Shown piece by piece: positions 45,178 through 54,330 of a DNA stretch of 64,000 nt. Numbering within the stretch: the first letter of the stretch is position 1; each line of letters begins with the position of its first letter. This DNA is from an uncultured Pelagibacteraceae bacterium (lineage in GTDB: Bacteria > Pseudomonadota > Alphaproteobacteria > Pelagibacterales > Pelagibacteraceae), in assembly GCA_902575095.1 (NCBI GenBank), contig CACGPY010000002.1, positions 1-64,000 on the forward strand, written 5' to 3'. The notes under the pieces are model-generated. The model did not search any database. It was given only the letters and a program-made list of their open reading frames with translations, and was not told the origin of the DNA. The position numbers and the translations under genes are program-made.

Positions 45178-46130
45178 ATTTTTACAATCATTGATTTATC
45201 TATTTTATTTTCAAAAAAATCAATAATATTTTTTATTGTTTCTAAGGACATTCTTGACTTACACTCATTGGTAAAAGTTGCTGAGTGTGGGCTTAATAAG
45301 ACTTTGCTATTTTTCAACAATGGATTGTTCATATCCACAGGTTCTTTTTCAAAAACATCTAACCCTGCGCCAAAAATAATCTTATCATTAATTGCTTTAT
45401 TTAAATCAGCTTCGTTAATTATCCCACCACGAGAGGTGTTAATTATGATAGCATTATTTTTCATTATTATAAACTTAGAATAATCAAGCATATTTTTAGT
45501 TTTTTCTGTTAAAGGAACATGTAAAGATAAATAATCACATGTTTTTAATCCATCATCTAAACTTTCAACTTTTAATCCGCCAAGTTTTTTAATTATATCT
45601 TCTGAAACAAATGGATCAAAAATTTTTATTTTCATATCAAAACCTAAGCATTTTTTAATTAAACTTTTTCCTATTCTTCCAAAACCTAATATTAATATTT
45701 CTTTATTAAATAATTCTAATGTTTCTATTTGAGATGCATTTTTTTTAAAGTTTCCAGATCTTACTTCATTATCATACTGGTTAATGCTTTTTGAAATAGA
45801 CATCATCATATAAATAACATGTTCTGCTACTGCCACTGCGTTTGCTGTTGCTGTTATAAGAAGAGAAATATTTTTCTTTTTTATGTAATCTAAATCAACA
45901 TTATCATAACCTACCCCATGTCTTGATATAACTTTTAGTTTTGAACAATGTTTGAGAATATTTTCATTAAGTTTAGAAACTCTTAAAGTACATGCGTCGA
46001 ATTCTGGAAGTTTTTTTATTAAATTATTCTCTGAAACATCTGTAATTAATTCATACTCATAATCTTTGTTTCTTTTTAGTAACTCCAACCCATCATTATG
46101 TATTTTTTCAATTACAGCAATTTTTTTCAT
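45174..46130 (-). CDS. D-isomer-specific 2-hydroxyacid dehydrogenase
   Basis: 318 aa, NAD-dependent. The nucleotide-binding motif LGFGRIGKSLIKKC, catalytic Arg in NTSRGGIINEADL, Glu in AGLDVFEKEPV, and His in LSPHSATFT are all present; VSRHGVGYDNVDL is a SerA/GhrB-type segment. It could be a phosphoglycerate, glyoxylate/hydroxypyruvate or other 2-hydroxyacid dehydrogenase; no ACT domain, so not the regulated SerA. It lies 7 bp downstream of tRNA-Glu on the same strand. Confidence 0.88.
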   Translation of the reverse strand: MKKIAVIEKIHNDGLELLKRNKDYEYELITDVSENNLIKKLPEFDACTLRVSKLNENILKHCSKLKVISRHGVGYDNVDLDYIKKKNISLLITATANAVAVAEHVIYMMMSISKSINQYDNEVRSGNFKKNASQIETLELFNKEILILGFGRIGKSLIKKCLGFDMKIKIFDPFVSEDIIKKLGGLKVESLDDGLKTCDYLSLHVPLTEKTKNMLDYSKFIIMKNNAIIINTSRGGIINEADLNKAINDKIIFGAGLDVFEKEPVDMNNPLLKNSKVLLSPHSATFTNECKSRMSLETIKNIIDFFENKIDKSMIVKI

Positions 46131-46137
46131 AGAATAA

Positions 46138-46212
46138 TGGCGGTCCCAAGGGGAATCGAACCCCTCTTTGTTGGATGAAAACCAACTGTCCTAACCGATA
46201 GACGATGGGACC
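46138..46212 (-). tRNA. tRNA-Glu (anticodon TTC), overlapping the recJ 3' end
   Basis: A 75-nt cloverleaf on the minus strand. The acceptor strands GGTCCCA/TGGGACC pair perfectly, the anticodon stem-loop GTTGG-TTTTCAT-CCAAC gives TTC, the T-arm has GGGGTTCGATTCCCC, and CCA is encoded. Its 5' 22 nt are also the last codons of the same-strand recJ, whose stop TAG lies in the D-arm. Confidence 0.97.
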
Positions 46213-47975
46213 GTATTTTTGAAAGTCTTATTAACAGAAATATCGTCGATAATAAACTCTACATTTGATTGCCCCTTCCATTCATTTAGGGATAATTTAC
46301 CAGCAATATTAAATGATTTATTATTCTTTTTTAAGAGATAGCCCCCTAAGTCATTTTCTGTCGCATTAAAAGCTATAGACTTTATAGTTGAACCATCTTC
46401 ACCTATCAAAACGGATTTTACATGTTTTTCACCCACAATTTTCCCATTAATAGTTTTTACGTTTTCAATAATAAATTTTGGTTCAGGATTACCAGATCCA
46501 AATGGAGATAATAATTCAACTTTATTATAAAATTCTAAATTAACCGCAGATGGTGCAATGATACTATCAAAAAATAAAGGTTTTTCGCTTTTCAAATTCT
46601 CATTTATCAGTTTAAATTTTTTAAAAACAAATTCTTTAAAAATATTAATATTTTCAAAATTTATAGAAAACCCTCCAGCCATTTTATGCCCTCCACCTTT
46701 TATTAATATTTTTTCTTGAGTAGCAGCAATAATAACTGAACCAATATCAAAACCTACTATAGATCTTGCCGATCCTTTTCCAATATTTCCTTCTACAGAA
46801 ATTAATATAACTGGTTTATTAAATTTATCTTTTAATCTGGCAGCAACTATACCAATTACTCCTTCGTGCCAATTCTTACCGCTCATAACTATTACAGGAT
46901 CATTAGTACAATCCTTTGTTTCATTTAAAATTTTTCTTAAAAGATCTTTCTCAAGCATTTGTCTTTCCATGTTGTATTGATTTAATTCTGAAGCTAATCT
47001 AAATGAATATTTAGGGTCCTTATTTAATAATAAATTTGCTCCATGAGAGCATTTACCAACTCGTCCTCCAGCATTAATTCTAGGCCCTAATAAATAACCT
47101 AAATGATATATTGAGGGATTACTCTCTATTTTGCATATATCCCACAAAGTTTTTAAGCCAAGATTTTTTTTCAATTTTATTATTTTTAATCCTTGTTTAA
47201 CAATAGCTCGATTTAAACCAATTAAAGGGACAACATCACACACTGTGCCTAGGGAAACTAAATCAAGATAATTAATCAGATCAGGTTCTTTTAAATCTTC
47301 TTGAATAAACCAACCATTATTTCTTAATTTTCTGTTAAGTGAAACCAAAAACATGAAAGAAACACCAGCTGCACATAAATATTGTAAATTTGATTTGTCA
47401 TCTAATCTGTTAGGATTAACTATGGAGAAAGCTTTTGGTAAATTAACTTCTGATTGATGGTGATCTAATACAATTACGTCAATATTTTGCTCTCTTGCAA
47501 AATTTATAGCTTCAAACGATAAGGTTCCACAATCAACTGTAAAAATAATTTTGACTTTTTTATTAATCAATTCTTGAAAACTTTTAATCGATGGTCCGTA
47601 TCCTTCCTTTTTTCTATCTGGAATATAAATTTCATAATCTATATTCAGTTCTGAAAAATAATTTCCTAGTAAAGCAGTTGAAGTAGCTCCATCAACATCA
47701 TAATCACCGAAAATTCCTATTTTTTCTTTTTTAATTATTGATTTTGCAGCTCTCTTTGATGATTTTTCCATATCGTTTAAGATATCTGGATTAGGTAGAA
47801 AATTTTTAATCGAGGGATTTAAAAAAGAATTTATTTCATCTTTTTTAATTTGCCTAATTGATAAAAGTTTTGATGTAATTTCATCTAATGAAAAATTTTC
47901 TTTTAAAAAAATGATATCTTTTTCATTATATTTTTTCAAAATCCAATTTTTACCACTTAATGAAAGTGAACTCAT
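46191..47975 (-). CDS. recJ: Single-stranded-DNA-specific exonuclease RecJ
   Basis: 5'-3' ssDNA exonuclease for recombination and mismatch repair, 594 aa. DHH-family motifs: IFGDYDVDGATST (motif I), VDCGT (II), VLDHHQ (III, the DHH), and GPRINAGGRVGKC; the DHHA1 motif is IKGGGHKMAGGFS. The C-terminal OB-like domain follows. Its last residues, TVPSSIG, are encoded inside tRNA-Glu, and the stop is the tRNA D-arm TAG. It overlaps glpX by 4 nt. Confidence 0.95.
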   Translation of the reverse strand: MSSLSLSGKNWILKKYNEKDIIFLKENFSLDEITSKLLSIRQIKKDEINSFLNPSIKNFLPNPDILNDMEKSSKRAAKSIIKKEKIGIFGDYDVDGATSTALLGNYFSELNIDYEIYIPDRKKEGYGPSIKSFQELINKKVKIIFTVDCGTLSFEAINFAREQNIDVIVLDHHQSEVNLPKAFSIVNPNRLDDKSNLQYLCAAGVSFMFLVSLNRKLRNNGWFIQEDLKEPDLINYLDLVSLGTVCDVVPLIGLNRAIVKQGLKIIKLKKNLGLKTLWDICKIESNPSIYHLGYLLGPRINAGGRVGKCSHGANLLLNKDPKYSFRLASELNQYNMERQMLEKDLLRKILNETKDCTNDPVIVMSGKNWHEGVIGIVAARLKDKFNKPVILISVEGNIGKGSARSIVGFDIGSVIIAATQEKILIKGGGHKMAGGFSINFENINIFKEFVFKKFKLINENLKSEKPLFFDSIIAPSAVNLEFYNKVELLSPFGSGNPEPKFIIENVKTINGKIVGEKHVKSVLIGEDGSTIKSIAFNATENDLGGYLLKKNNKSFNIAGKLSLNEWKGQSNVEFIIDDISVNKTFKNTVPSSIG

Positions 47976-48913
47976 TTATTATAAATATTAGTGACCGATT
48001 TGATTATTTTTTTACTTTTATGTAGAACAAAAGTATTTACTTCAAACTCATTTCCCAAATCTAATACTCCCTTTGCTAAATCTCCAGAGGTAACGCCTGT
48101 AGCACAAAATATAACATCTCCTTTAACCATATCTTCTATATTATATTTTTTTTTAAAATCTTTAATCCCAAGTTTTTTTGCTCTTACTTTTCCCTCCTCG
48201 TCTAATACTAATCGTCCTTGAATTTGACCTCCATAACAAGAAAGAGCTGCTGCAACAATAACTCCTTCTGGAGCACCCCCTGTGCTATAATAAATATCAT
48301 TTTTAGGATTTTCTCCAATTACACTTAGAGCTCCGGCAATGTCTCCATCTGTTATATAGTTAATGTTCACATTCATTTTAACTAATATTTCAATAATTTG
48401 ATTATGTCGTTCTCTTTTAAGGACACACGCATTTAAATCTGATATTTTTTTATTTTTAGCTTGCGCTAACAATTTGATATTTTTTTCAACTCCATTATCT
48501 AGGTCCATCAAATTATTAGGTAAATTTGATCCAATTACAATTTTTTCCATGTAAGTGTCTGGTGCAGATAGTAAGCTTCCTTTTTCAGAAATAGCTAATA
48601 CTGAAAAAGCGTTCGGTTCGCCATTAGCTGTGAATTTTGTTCCTTCTAATGGATCAACAGCAATATCAAATTTTGGCCCATTTAAAGTACCTAGTTTTTC
48701 ACCAATATATAGCATTGGTGCTTCGTCCATTTCACCTTCTCCGATAACAACAGTACCCTCCATATTAATTTTATTAAGTTCTCGTCTCATCGGATCAACA
48801 GCACCTTTATCAGCAGCTATTTTATCTTTTTTTCCTATAAATTTCGAAGCACCGATTGCAGCTTTTTCAGTTACTTTAATGAATAGATTTAAAAATTTTT
48901 TATCAATCGACAT
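47972..48913 (-). CDS. glpX: Class II fructose-1,6-bisphosphatase
   Basis: Gluconeogenic phosphatase, 313 aa. GlpX-specific motifs: GEGEMDEAPMLYIGEKLG (metal-binding Glu/Asp), DIAVDPLEGT, and IYYSTGGAPEGVIVAAALSCYGGQIQGRL. It gives fructose-6-phosphate for cell-envelope sugars. It lies between hom (3-bp gap) and recJ (4-nt overlap) on one transcript; hom-glpX-recJ adjacency is common in alphaproteobacteria. Confidence 0.96.
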   Translation of the reverse strand: MSIDKKFLNLFIKVTEKAAIGASKFIGKKDKIAADKGAVDPMRRELNKINMEGTVVIGEGEMDEAPMLYIGEKLGTLNGPKFDIAVDPLEGTKFTANGEPNAFSVLAISEKGSLLSAPDTYMEKIVIGSNLPNNLMDLDNGVEKNIKLLAQAKNKKISDLNACVLKRERHNQIIEILVKMNVNINYITDGDIAGALSVIGENPKNDIYYSTGGAPEGVIVAAALSCYGGQIQGRLVLDEEGKVRAKKLGIKDFKKKYNIEDMVKGDVIFCATGVTSGDLAKGVLDLGNEFEVNTFVLHKSKKIIKSVTNIYNK

Positions 48914-48916
48914 TAA

Positions 48917-50194
48917 TTACTCATCAATTCTAATTAATTTCGATTTATGTTTCACATAACTTTTTTTATCAACTTCTCTCAAAGTTTTTTTCAAAAATAT
49001 ATCTTTAGATTTGTGGGTTATAATAATAATCGATGAGGTTTTTTTATGAGGATTTTGGACTAACCTTTTAATTGATACCTTATTCTTAGAAAAAATATTT
49101 GTGATATTGGATAATATACCCGGTCTATCTTCAACTTCAAAACGTAGATAAGCAGAAAATAGTCGCTGATCTAAATTTTCGAATTTTAGTTTTTCCCTTT
49201 CTTTACTTGAAAGAGAAAAAGGAAATTTTATATTTCCTCTCAATATAGATGAAATATCAGATACAAGAGCGGAGGTAGTTGCCGCAGCTCCTGCTCCTTC
49301 TCCTTGAATAGTGCTTTGACCAACAGGTTTTCCATCGACTATTACAGCGTTTAAAACACCGTCTATACTAGCGACATAAGAATCTTTTTTTATCAGTGTT
49401 GGATGAACTCTCTGATAAATCTTATTATTTAAGAGTTCAGCAAACCCTAAAAGCTTAATTTTGTAACCGAGTTTATTAGCATTATCTATATCAGTTTTGT
49501 CTATTTGTTTAATACCTTCAACGTAAATATTATCATTTAGAAAAGAGTTAAAACATAATGAAGTTAGAATTTTTAATTTTGAAGATACATCTTCACCATT
49601 TAAATCAGCAGATGGATTAGTTTCAGCGTATCCTAATTTTTTTGCTTTATTTAAAACATCATTAAATTCTTTATTCTCTTTATCCATAGATGAGAGTATA
49701 TAATTTGATGTGCCATTAAATATTCCATAAATTTTTGATATTTTATTTGCAATTAAACCTTCTTTTAGAGACCTGATTATAGGAACACCTCCACACACTG
49801 ATGCTTCAAATTCAAGGTTTACTCTATTTTTCTCAGCTATTTTAGCTAATCTATCTCCGTATTTAGCAATCAAAGCTTTATTAGCAGTAACAACATGTTT
49901 GCGATTATATAGTGCATCAAAGACTAATTTTTTTGCTGGACCTTCAGCTCCTCCAATAAGTTCTACTATTAGATCAACGTCATTAAGTCTTGTAGCTTCT
50001 AAATAATTATTTAGCCATTGATTTTTTTTGACATTGATTAGCCTTCTTTTATTTTTATTTTTAGCTGATACGTATTTAACAATTGGTAAACAGTTGTTTT
50101 TTACTGTTAAGATTTTTTTATTTTCATTCAGATATTTAAATAAATAACTTCCTATATTTCCTAAACCTATTATTGCTATATTTAATTTTCTCAT
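48917..50194 (-). CDS. hom: Homoserine dehydrogenase
   Basis: Reduces aspartate semialdehyde to homoserine for threonine and methionine. It is 425 aa. The nucleotide-binding GLGNIGSYLFKYL is followed by VVTANKALIAKYGDRLA, FEASVCGGVPIIRSLKEGL, NGTSNYILSSM and GYAETNPSADLNGEDVSSKL catalytic regions. A C-terminal ACT domain (FEVEDRPGILSNITNIFSKN) suggests threonine feedback. It starts the hom-glpX-recJ run. Confidence 0.96.
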   Translation of the reverse strand: MRKLNIAIIGLGNIGSYLFKYLNENKKILTVKNNCLPIVKYVSAKNKNKRRLINVKKNQWLNNYLEATRLNDVDLIVELIGGAEGPAKKLVFDALYNRKHVVTANKALIAKYGDRLAKIAEKNRVNLEFEASVCGGVPIIRSLKEGLIANKISKIYGIFNGTSNYILSSMDKENKEFNDVLNKAKKLGYAETNPSADLNGEDVSSKLKILTSLCFNSFLNDNIYVEGIKQIDKTDIDNANKLGYKIKLLGFAELLNNKIYQRVHPTLIKKDSYVASIDGVLNAVIVDGKPVGQSTIQGEGAGAAATTSALVSDISSILRGNIKFPFSLSSKEREKLKFENLDQRLFSAYLRFEVEDRPGILSNITNIFSKNKVSIKRLVQNPHKKTSSIIIITHKSKDIFLKKTLREVDKKSYVKHKSKLIRIDE

Positions 50195-50204
50195 GTCTTA
50201 AATA

Positions 50205-50762
50205 TTATCTTCCTGTTATATCAGGAAATTTTTTCTTTTTTCCTTGTTCTATTAAATATTCTGATATTTCGTCAATACTACATTCTTCTAATATTTTACA
50301 AACATCGACAACTTTTATTCTTTTTTTATTCATACTATTTTCAAAGATTTTTTTATTGTTAATCTTAGTTTTTTTTCTAGTGATTTCTTTTTGTATTTTT
50401 TCTGCATCGTTTTTAGATACTATTTTTGAAATCTTTTTTTTCTTTTTATCTTTAATTTTTTTTTTAATATTAATAATTTCTTCATTTGACAAAGTCTTCA
50501 ATTTATTTTTAGATTGTTTTCTTTGTAATAATGCAATTTCTCTTTTTCCAGTTTGATTTTCTTTTAAATTTAATTCTATTAAATCAGTCTTTTTTTTTAT
50601 TTTTTTATCAACAATTTTTACTTCGATAGTAAGATTTTCTTCAAAATATTGTTTAGCTTCAGATTTATTTATACATACATGATCTCCACATATAAAAACA
50701 GTCTCAGGTTTATTACATCCTGATAATAAGGCTAAGATTATTGAAAAAAAAATAATTCTCAT
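50205..50762 (-). CDS. Lys-rich lipoprotein, unknown function
   Basis: 185 aa. The lipoprotein signal MRIIFFSIILALLSGC has lipobox Cys16. A small Cys pair follows (VFICGDHVCINKSEA), then a very Lys/Glu-rich region of about 100 residues likely helical (IINIKKKIKDKKKKKISKI), and a C-terminal part with VDVCKILEECSIDEISEYLIEQGK. The N-terminal CGDHxCxN segment seems conserved in alphaproteobacterial lipoproteins beside argC/hom, but I know no function. It is coupled to argC by a 4-nt overlap. Confidence 0.65.
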   Translation of the reverse strand: MRIIFFSIILALLSGCNKPETVFICGDHVCINKSEAKQYFEENLTIEVKIVDKKIKKKTDLIELNLKENQTGKREIALLQRKQSKNKLKTLSNEEIINIKKKIKDKKKKKISKIVSKNDAEKIQKEITRKKTKINNKKIFENSMNKKRIKVVDVCKILEECSIDEISEYLIEQGKKKKFPDITGR

Positions 50763-51796
50763 TTTAGTCCTAGATTTTCAGAGAATTTAAAAAGTAAATT
50801 CATGTTTTGTATTGCCTGTCCAGACGCACCTTTTACTAGATTATCTATTGCAGAAAATATGATTAATTTATTTTTCACTCTTGTTTCGCAAATTGAAATT
50901 TCGCAATTATTTGTATACAAAACATTTCCAGATCCTATTGAGGTATTTAGTTTTAAAATTTTAATAAATTTAGATTTTTTATAAAATTTTATTAAAGTAT
51001 TTCTTATATCATTTGCAGTTTTACCCTTATTCACATGAATGTAAATGGAGGATAAAATTCCTCTAAACGTGGGGAGCAAATGTGGATTAAAAGAAAAATT
51101 TACCTTTTTTTTTGTAGCTTTAAATAATTCTTGGTCTATTTCTGGAATATGTCTATGATTTTTAGTGTTGTAAGCAAATGTTGAGAAATATAAATGTTTA
51201 TGAGTAAATTTTTTTTCGAATTTTTTTCCAGCACCTGAGTATCCTGATTTCGAGTCAATTGTAATGTCTTTATTAGAAATCAAATTTTTTTTTATTAAAG
51301 GGATTAAAGGCAATTGGATTGAAGTAGGATAACAACCCGGATTCGCAATTATTCTAAATTTTTTTATATAGTTTTTTGAAAATTCCGGAATTGAATACAA
51401 TGATTTATTAATTAATTTTTTTGCTTTATGTTTTATCTTATAATTTTTTTCATATATTCTGTAATCATTAATTCTAAAATCGGCAGATAAATCAATAAAT
51501 TTTAATTTTTTGTTTTTATAGTAATGAAGGTTTATTATTTTTTGAGCTTCACCATTTGGTAAAGATAAGAAAACTAAATCTAATTTATGCCAAATTATTT
51601 TTTTTACAGATGTTATTTTAGGTAACTTTCTTTTTATTCTCTTATCAAAAAAATCTATTTTTTTACCTAGGTTTTTGGTAGCACAAAGATTTATTAACTT
51701 TATTTTAGGATGTTTAGACAACATGAAAATGAGATCCAAACCAGTGTATCCAGTTGCACCAATAACAGCTACATTAATTTTATTACTCTTAGACAT
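50759..51796 (-). CDS. argC: N-acetyl-gamma-glutamyl-phosphate reductase
   Basis: Third step of arginine synthesis, NADPH-dependent, 345 aa (type 1 ArgC). N-terminal VAVIGATGYTGLDLIFML, LPNGEAQKI, catalytic Cys in ANPGCYPTSIQLPLIPL, SKSGYSGAGKK, and HRHIPEI with the catalytic His are diagnostic. It follows rpsI by 43 bp, as in other alphaproteobacteria (rplM-rpsI-argC). Confidence 0.95.
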   Translation of the reverse strand: MSKSNKINVAVIGATGYTGLDLIFMLSKHPKIKLINLCATKNLGKKIDFFDKRIKRKLPKITSVKKIIWHKLDLVFLSLPNGEAQKIINLHYYKNKKLKFIDLSADFRINDYRIYEKNYKIKHKAKKLINKSLYSIPEFSKNYIKKFRIIANPGCYPTSIQLPLIPLIKKNLISNKDITIDSKSGYSGAGKKFEKKFTHKHLYFSTFAYNTKNHRHIPEIDQELFKATKKKVNFSFNPHLLPTFRGILSSIYIHVNKGKTANDIRNTLIKFYKKSKFIKILKLNTSIGSGNVLYTNNCEISICETRVKNKLIIFSAIDNLVKGASGQAIQNMNLLFKFSENLGLK

Positions 51797-51839
51797 AACG
51801 TCTTATATCATCGTCTTTAACATTAGTTAATTTAAAAGA

Positions 51840-52280
51840 TTATCTCTTAGAAAATTGGAAGCTTCTTCTAGCTTTCCTGTGTCCGTATTTTTTACGCTCC
51901 ACAACTCTTGAGTCTCTTGTGGTTAATTTATCTTTTTTCAGATTTTTTTTTAGGTTTTCGTCATGTGAAATTAAAGCTTTTGATATTCCAAGAATGATAG
52001 CGCCTGCTTGACCTGACAATCCTCCACCTTTTACCGAACACTTCACATCGTAACTGGTAGCAACTTCAGAGATTTGTAATGGTCTTGTTACTATAATTTG
52101 ATGAACTGGTCTTTTGAAATATTCATTCATTTTGATACCATTTACATGAATATTTCCAGAACCTTTTTTAACCCAAACTTTTGCAATAGATTTTTTTCTT
52201 CTACCTGTAGCATACTTACTGTCCTTAAAATCTAATTTAATTTTTTTTGCTTTATTAATAGTTGTATTAATTTGTTCCAT
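51840..52280 (-). CDS. rpsI: 30S ribosomal protein S9
   Basis: 146 aa. SKYATGRRKKSIAKVWVKKGSG is the S9 N-terminal signature, GGGLSGQAGAIILGISKAL is the core, and the C-terminus KYGHRKARRSFQFSKR reaches the P-site tRNA. The first 15 residues are an extension usual in alphaproteobacteria. Its ATG overlaps the rplM stop by one base. Confidence 0.97.
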   Translation of the reverse strand: MEQINTTINKAKKIKLDFKDSKYATGRRKKSIAKVWVKKGSGNIHVNGIKMNEYFKRPVHQIIVTRPLQISEVATSYDVKCSVKGGGLSGQAGAIILGISKALISHDENLKKNLKKDKLTTRDSRVVERKKYGHRKARRSFQFSKR

Positions 52281-52738
52281 TATCTAACAATATTTTTTTT
52301 ATTTAGTTTTTCAAAATTAATTAATTTTGGCTTTTGAATTTCATGTGGGTGATTATCTCCACTATAGATTTTTAATTTGGTTAATTGCTTTTTTGCAAGA
52401 GGACCACCTGGCAACATTCTTTTAACAGCCAATTTTAAAATTTCTTGTGTTTTATTTTTCTCTTTAAAAAGCTCAGGCGAAGATATTTTTATACCTCCAG
52501 GATATCCTGTGTGTCTAAAATAATTTTTTTTATAAAATTTTTTTCCAGTAAATCTAATCTTATCTATATTTGTGACAACTACAAAATCACCATTGTCAAT
52601 ATGGGGGTTATATGTAGCTTTATTCTTTCCTCTTAAAACCTTAGAAATATAGGCAGCTAGTCTTCCTACAGCCACATTTTGAGCGTCTATAAGGTACCAG
52701 TCTTTTTTAATTTCTTTCTTTTTAATAAATGGAGTCAT
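52280..52738 (-). CDS. rplM: 50S ribosomal protein L13
   Basis: 152 aa from the chosen ATG at 52738 (MTPFIKKKEI); the ORF-track start at 52759 adds seven unlikely residues. Hallmarks: WYLIDAQNVAVGRLAAYISKVLRGKNK, NGDFVVVTN, and VKRMLPGGPLAKKQLTKLKIYSGDNHPHEIQKP. Forms the conserved rplM-rpsI pair. Confidence 0.96.
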   Translation of the reverse strand: MTPFIKKKEIKKDWYLIDAQNVAVGRLAAYISKVLRGKNKATYNPHIDNGDFVVVTNIDKIRFTGKKFYKKNYFRHTGYPGGIKISSPELFKEKNKTQEILKLAVKRMLPGGPLAKKQLTKLKIYSGDNHPHEIQKPKLINFEKLNKKNIVR

Positions 52739-52780
52739 GATAATGGGCGATAAATACAAAGATTGTTAATTAAAGTCAAT

Positions 52781-53806
52781 TTATTTAACTCTTAAATAAT
52801 ATAGATTTAATGCGCTAAATACTAACAGCACACTAGTAATTTGATGAGATGAAGCGATAAAAATATTAAGGTCTGTTAATAATGTTAGAATTCCAAGACA
52901 AGATTGCAAAAATAAAAAAAACAACACAATTTTTATAGAACCATATAAATGAAATATTTTATTTCGAAAAATATATAATGCTAAAAATAAAGCATAAATT
53001 AAAATCAAATATGCTAAATTTCGATGATAAAATTGTACTAACGAATGATTATTAAATTCTAAAACATCATTAAGATTAGTAAACAAAAAATCATTAGGAA
53101 AATAATTTGATCCCATCATTGGCCAGGTTTGATAAATTTTACCAGCATCTAATCCAGAAACAAAGGCACCCATAATTATTTGAATAAATATTAGAAAAAT
53201 AAATGTGAGAAATGGCAAATTGAATCTAGAAAATTTAAAAAAATTTTTTTCTTTATTTGATGTAATATTTTTTATTAGCCAGAAAATGATTGAAATAATC
53301 AAAATTGCTGTAATTAAATGAATAGATAGTCTATAGTGACTTACAGTAATATCATTGACTAATCCACTTTTGACCATAAACCAGCCAATTATTCCCTGAA
53401 ATACTATTAATGAAAAAATTATATAACAGATCTTTAGGTGTTTAATATTAATTTTTTTAGACATTTGAAAAAAAATTAAGGGTAAAATAAAAAATATACC
53501 AATAAATCTAGCGAGGACTCTATGAAAATATTCCCAATAAAAAATGACTTTAAATTCATTTAGAGTCATACTCGAATTTAAGAGAATATATTGAGGTATA
53601 GTTTTATATTCATTAAAATAGTATTTCCAGGAGTCTTTATTTAATGGGGGCAAGATACCTTCAAATAATTCCCATTTGGTTATTGATAAACCTGAATTAG
53701 TTAGTCTCGTTAAACCACCAATAATTATTATAAAGAATATTAATATTAAAGAAGTATTTAACCAATAAAGAAATAAGTTATTAATTTTTTTCTCGTTTGA
53801 AAACAT
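52781..53806 (-). CDS. ctaA: Haem A synthase (CtaA/Cox15)
   Basis: Oxidises the haem O C8 methyl group to make haem A for aa3 cytochrome oxidase; inner membrane, 341 aa, about eight helices. GGLTRLTNSGLSITKWELFEGILPPL is the Cox15 signature, the haem-ligand His are in YWEYFHRVLARFIG, VSHYRLSIHLITA and FYHRNLAYLI, and the last in SSHQITSVLL. No Cys pair in the loops, as in the alphaproteobacterial/mitochondrial type. It has its own upstream region divergent from the chorismate mutase gene. Confidence 0.94.
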   Translation of the reverse strand: MFSNEKKINNLFLYWLNTSLILIFFIIIIGGLTRLTNSGLSITKWELFEGILPPLNKDSWKYYFNEYKTIPQYILLNSSMTLNEFKVIFYWEYFHRVLARFIGIFFILPLIFFQMSKKINIKHLKICYIIFSLIVFQGIIGWFMVKSGLVNDITVSHYRLSIHLITAILIISIIFWLIKNITSNKEKNFFKFSRFNLPFLTFIFLIFIQIIMGAFVSGLDAGKIYQTWPMMGSNYFPNDFLFTNLNDVLEFNNHSLVQFYHRNLAYLILIYALFLALYIFRNKIFHLYGSIKIVLFFLFLQSCLGILTLLTDLNIFIASSHQITSVLLVFSALNLYYLRVK

Positions 53807-53856
53807 ATTTTATAATATATATTTAAAAGGTAATCATATATTTATAAATTGTCGCT

Positions 53857-54138
53857 ATGGTAAACAAAAATATACTTAGAATTAGGAAAGATTTAGATAG
53901 ATTAGACAATAAATTACTTGAGATAATCAAGAAAAGAGTAAAATTAGTTGATTTAGTTATCAAAAATAAAAAATATAAAAAAGATATTGTTGATAAAAAA
54001 AGAATATTAATTATTTTAAAAAATATTTCAAAAAAATCTAGAAAAAAAAAGATTGATCCAAAGATTACTAATAGAATATGGAAATCTATGATTAAAGCTT
54101 TTATTGAATATGAGTTTAGAAATTTTTACAAAAAATAA
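53857..54138 (+). CDS. Chorismate mutase (AroQ type)
   Basis: Converts chorismate to prephenate for Phe/Tyr. 93 aa, all-helical AroQ fold: LDRLDNKLLEIIKKRVKLV with catalytic-type Arg residues (RKDLDRLD and KKRVKLV), a Lys near KNKKYKKD, and the second and third helices. It lacks any fused prephenate dehydratase/dehydrogenase domain. Flanked by divergent ctaA and convergent rpmG, where the stops are adjacent. Confidence 0.82.
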   Translation: MVNKNILRIRKDLDRLDNKLLEIIKKRVKLVDLVIKNKKYKKDIVDKKRILIILKNISKKSRKKKIDPKITNRIWKSMIKAFIEYEFRNFYKK

Positions 54139-54330
54139 TTATTTACTGTGAGGTGGTAATTTTTTTTCTATAAAAAATTCGTGTTTTCGAGTATTTGGAT
54201 TATACTTCTTTAATTTAAGTTTTTCTTTAGCTTTTTCACCTTTAGTTGGTTTTTTAGCATAATAAATAAATTTGCTATCAGGATTACTTTCTGGAACCAT
54301 ACGAACCTTAAGATGTGTTTTTTTTGCCAT
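54139..54330 (-). CDS. rpmG: 50S ribosomal protein L33
   Basis: 63 aa. HLKVRMVPESNPDSKFIYYAKK and KLKLKKYNPNTRKHEFFIEKKLP match L33, here of the Cys-less (zinc-free) type, and a little longer than usual. Its 5' end overlaps the merR-family gene by 23 nt in another frame, so the MAKK start lies inside the regulator's last codons. Confidence 0.9.
   Translation of the reverse strand: MAKKTHLKVRMVPESNPDSKFIYYAKKPTKGEKAKEKLKLKKYNPNTRKHEFFIEKKLPPHSK

Noticed and set aside
48555-48959. 134-aa plus-strand ORF opposite glpX
   Set aside because: Antisense shadow with low-complexity Ser/Pro/Phe composition.
52739-52759. Longer start for L13 at 52759
   Set aside because: The extra seven residues are not part of L13, and the ATG at 52738 gives the conserved length.
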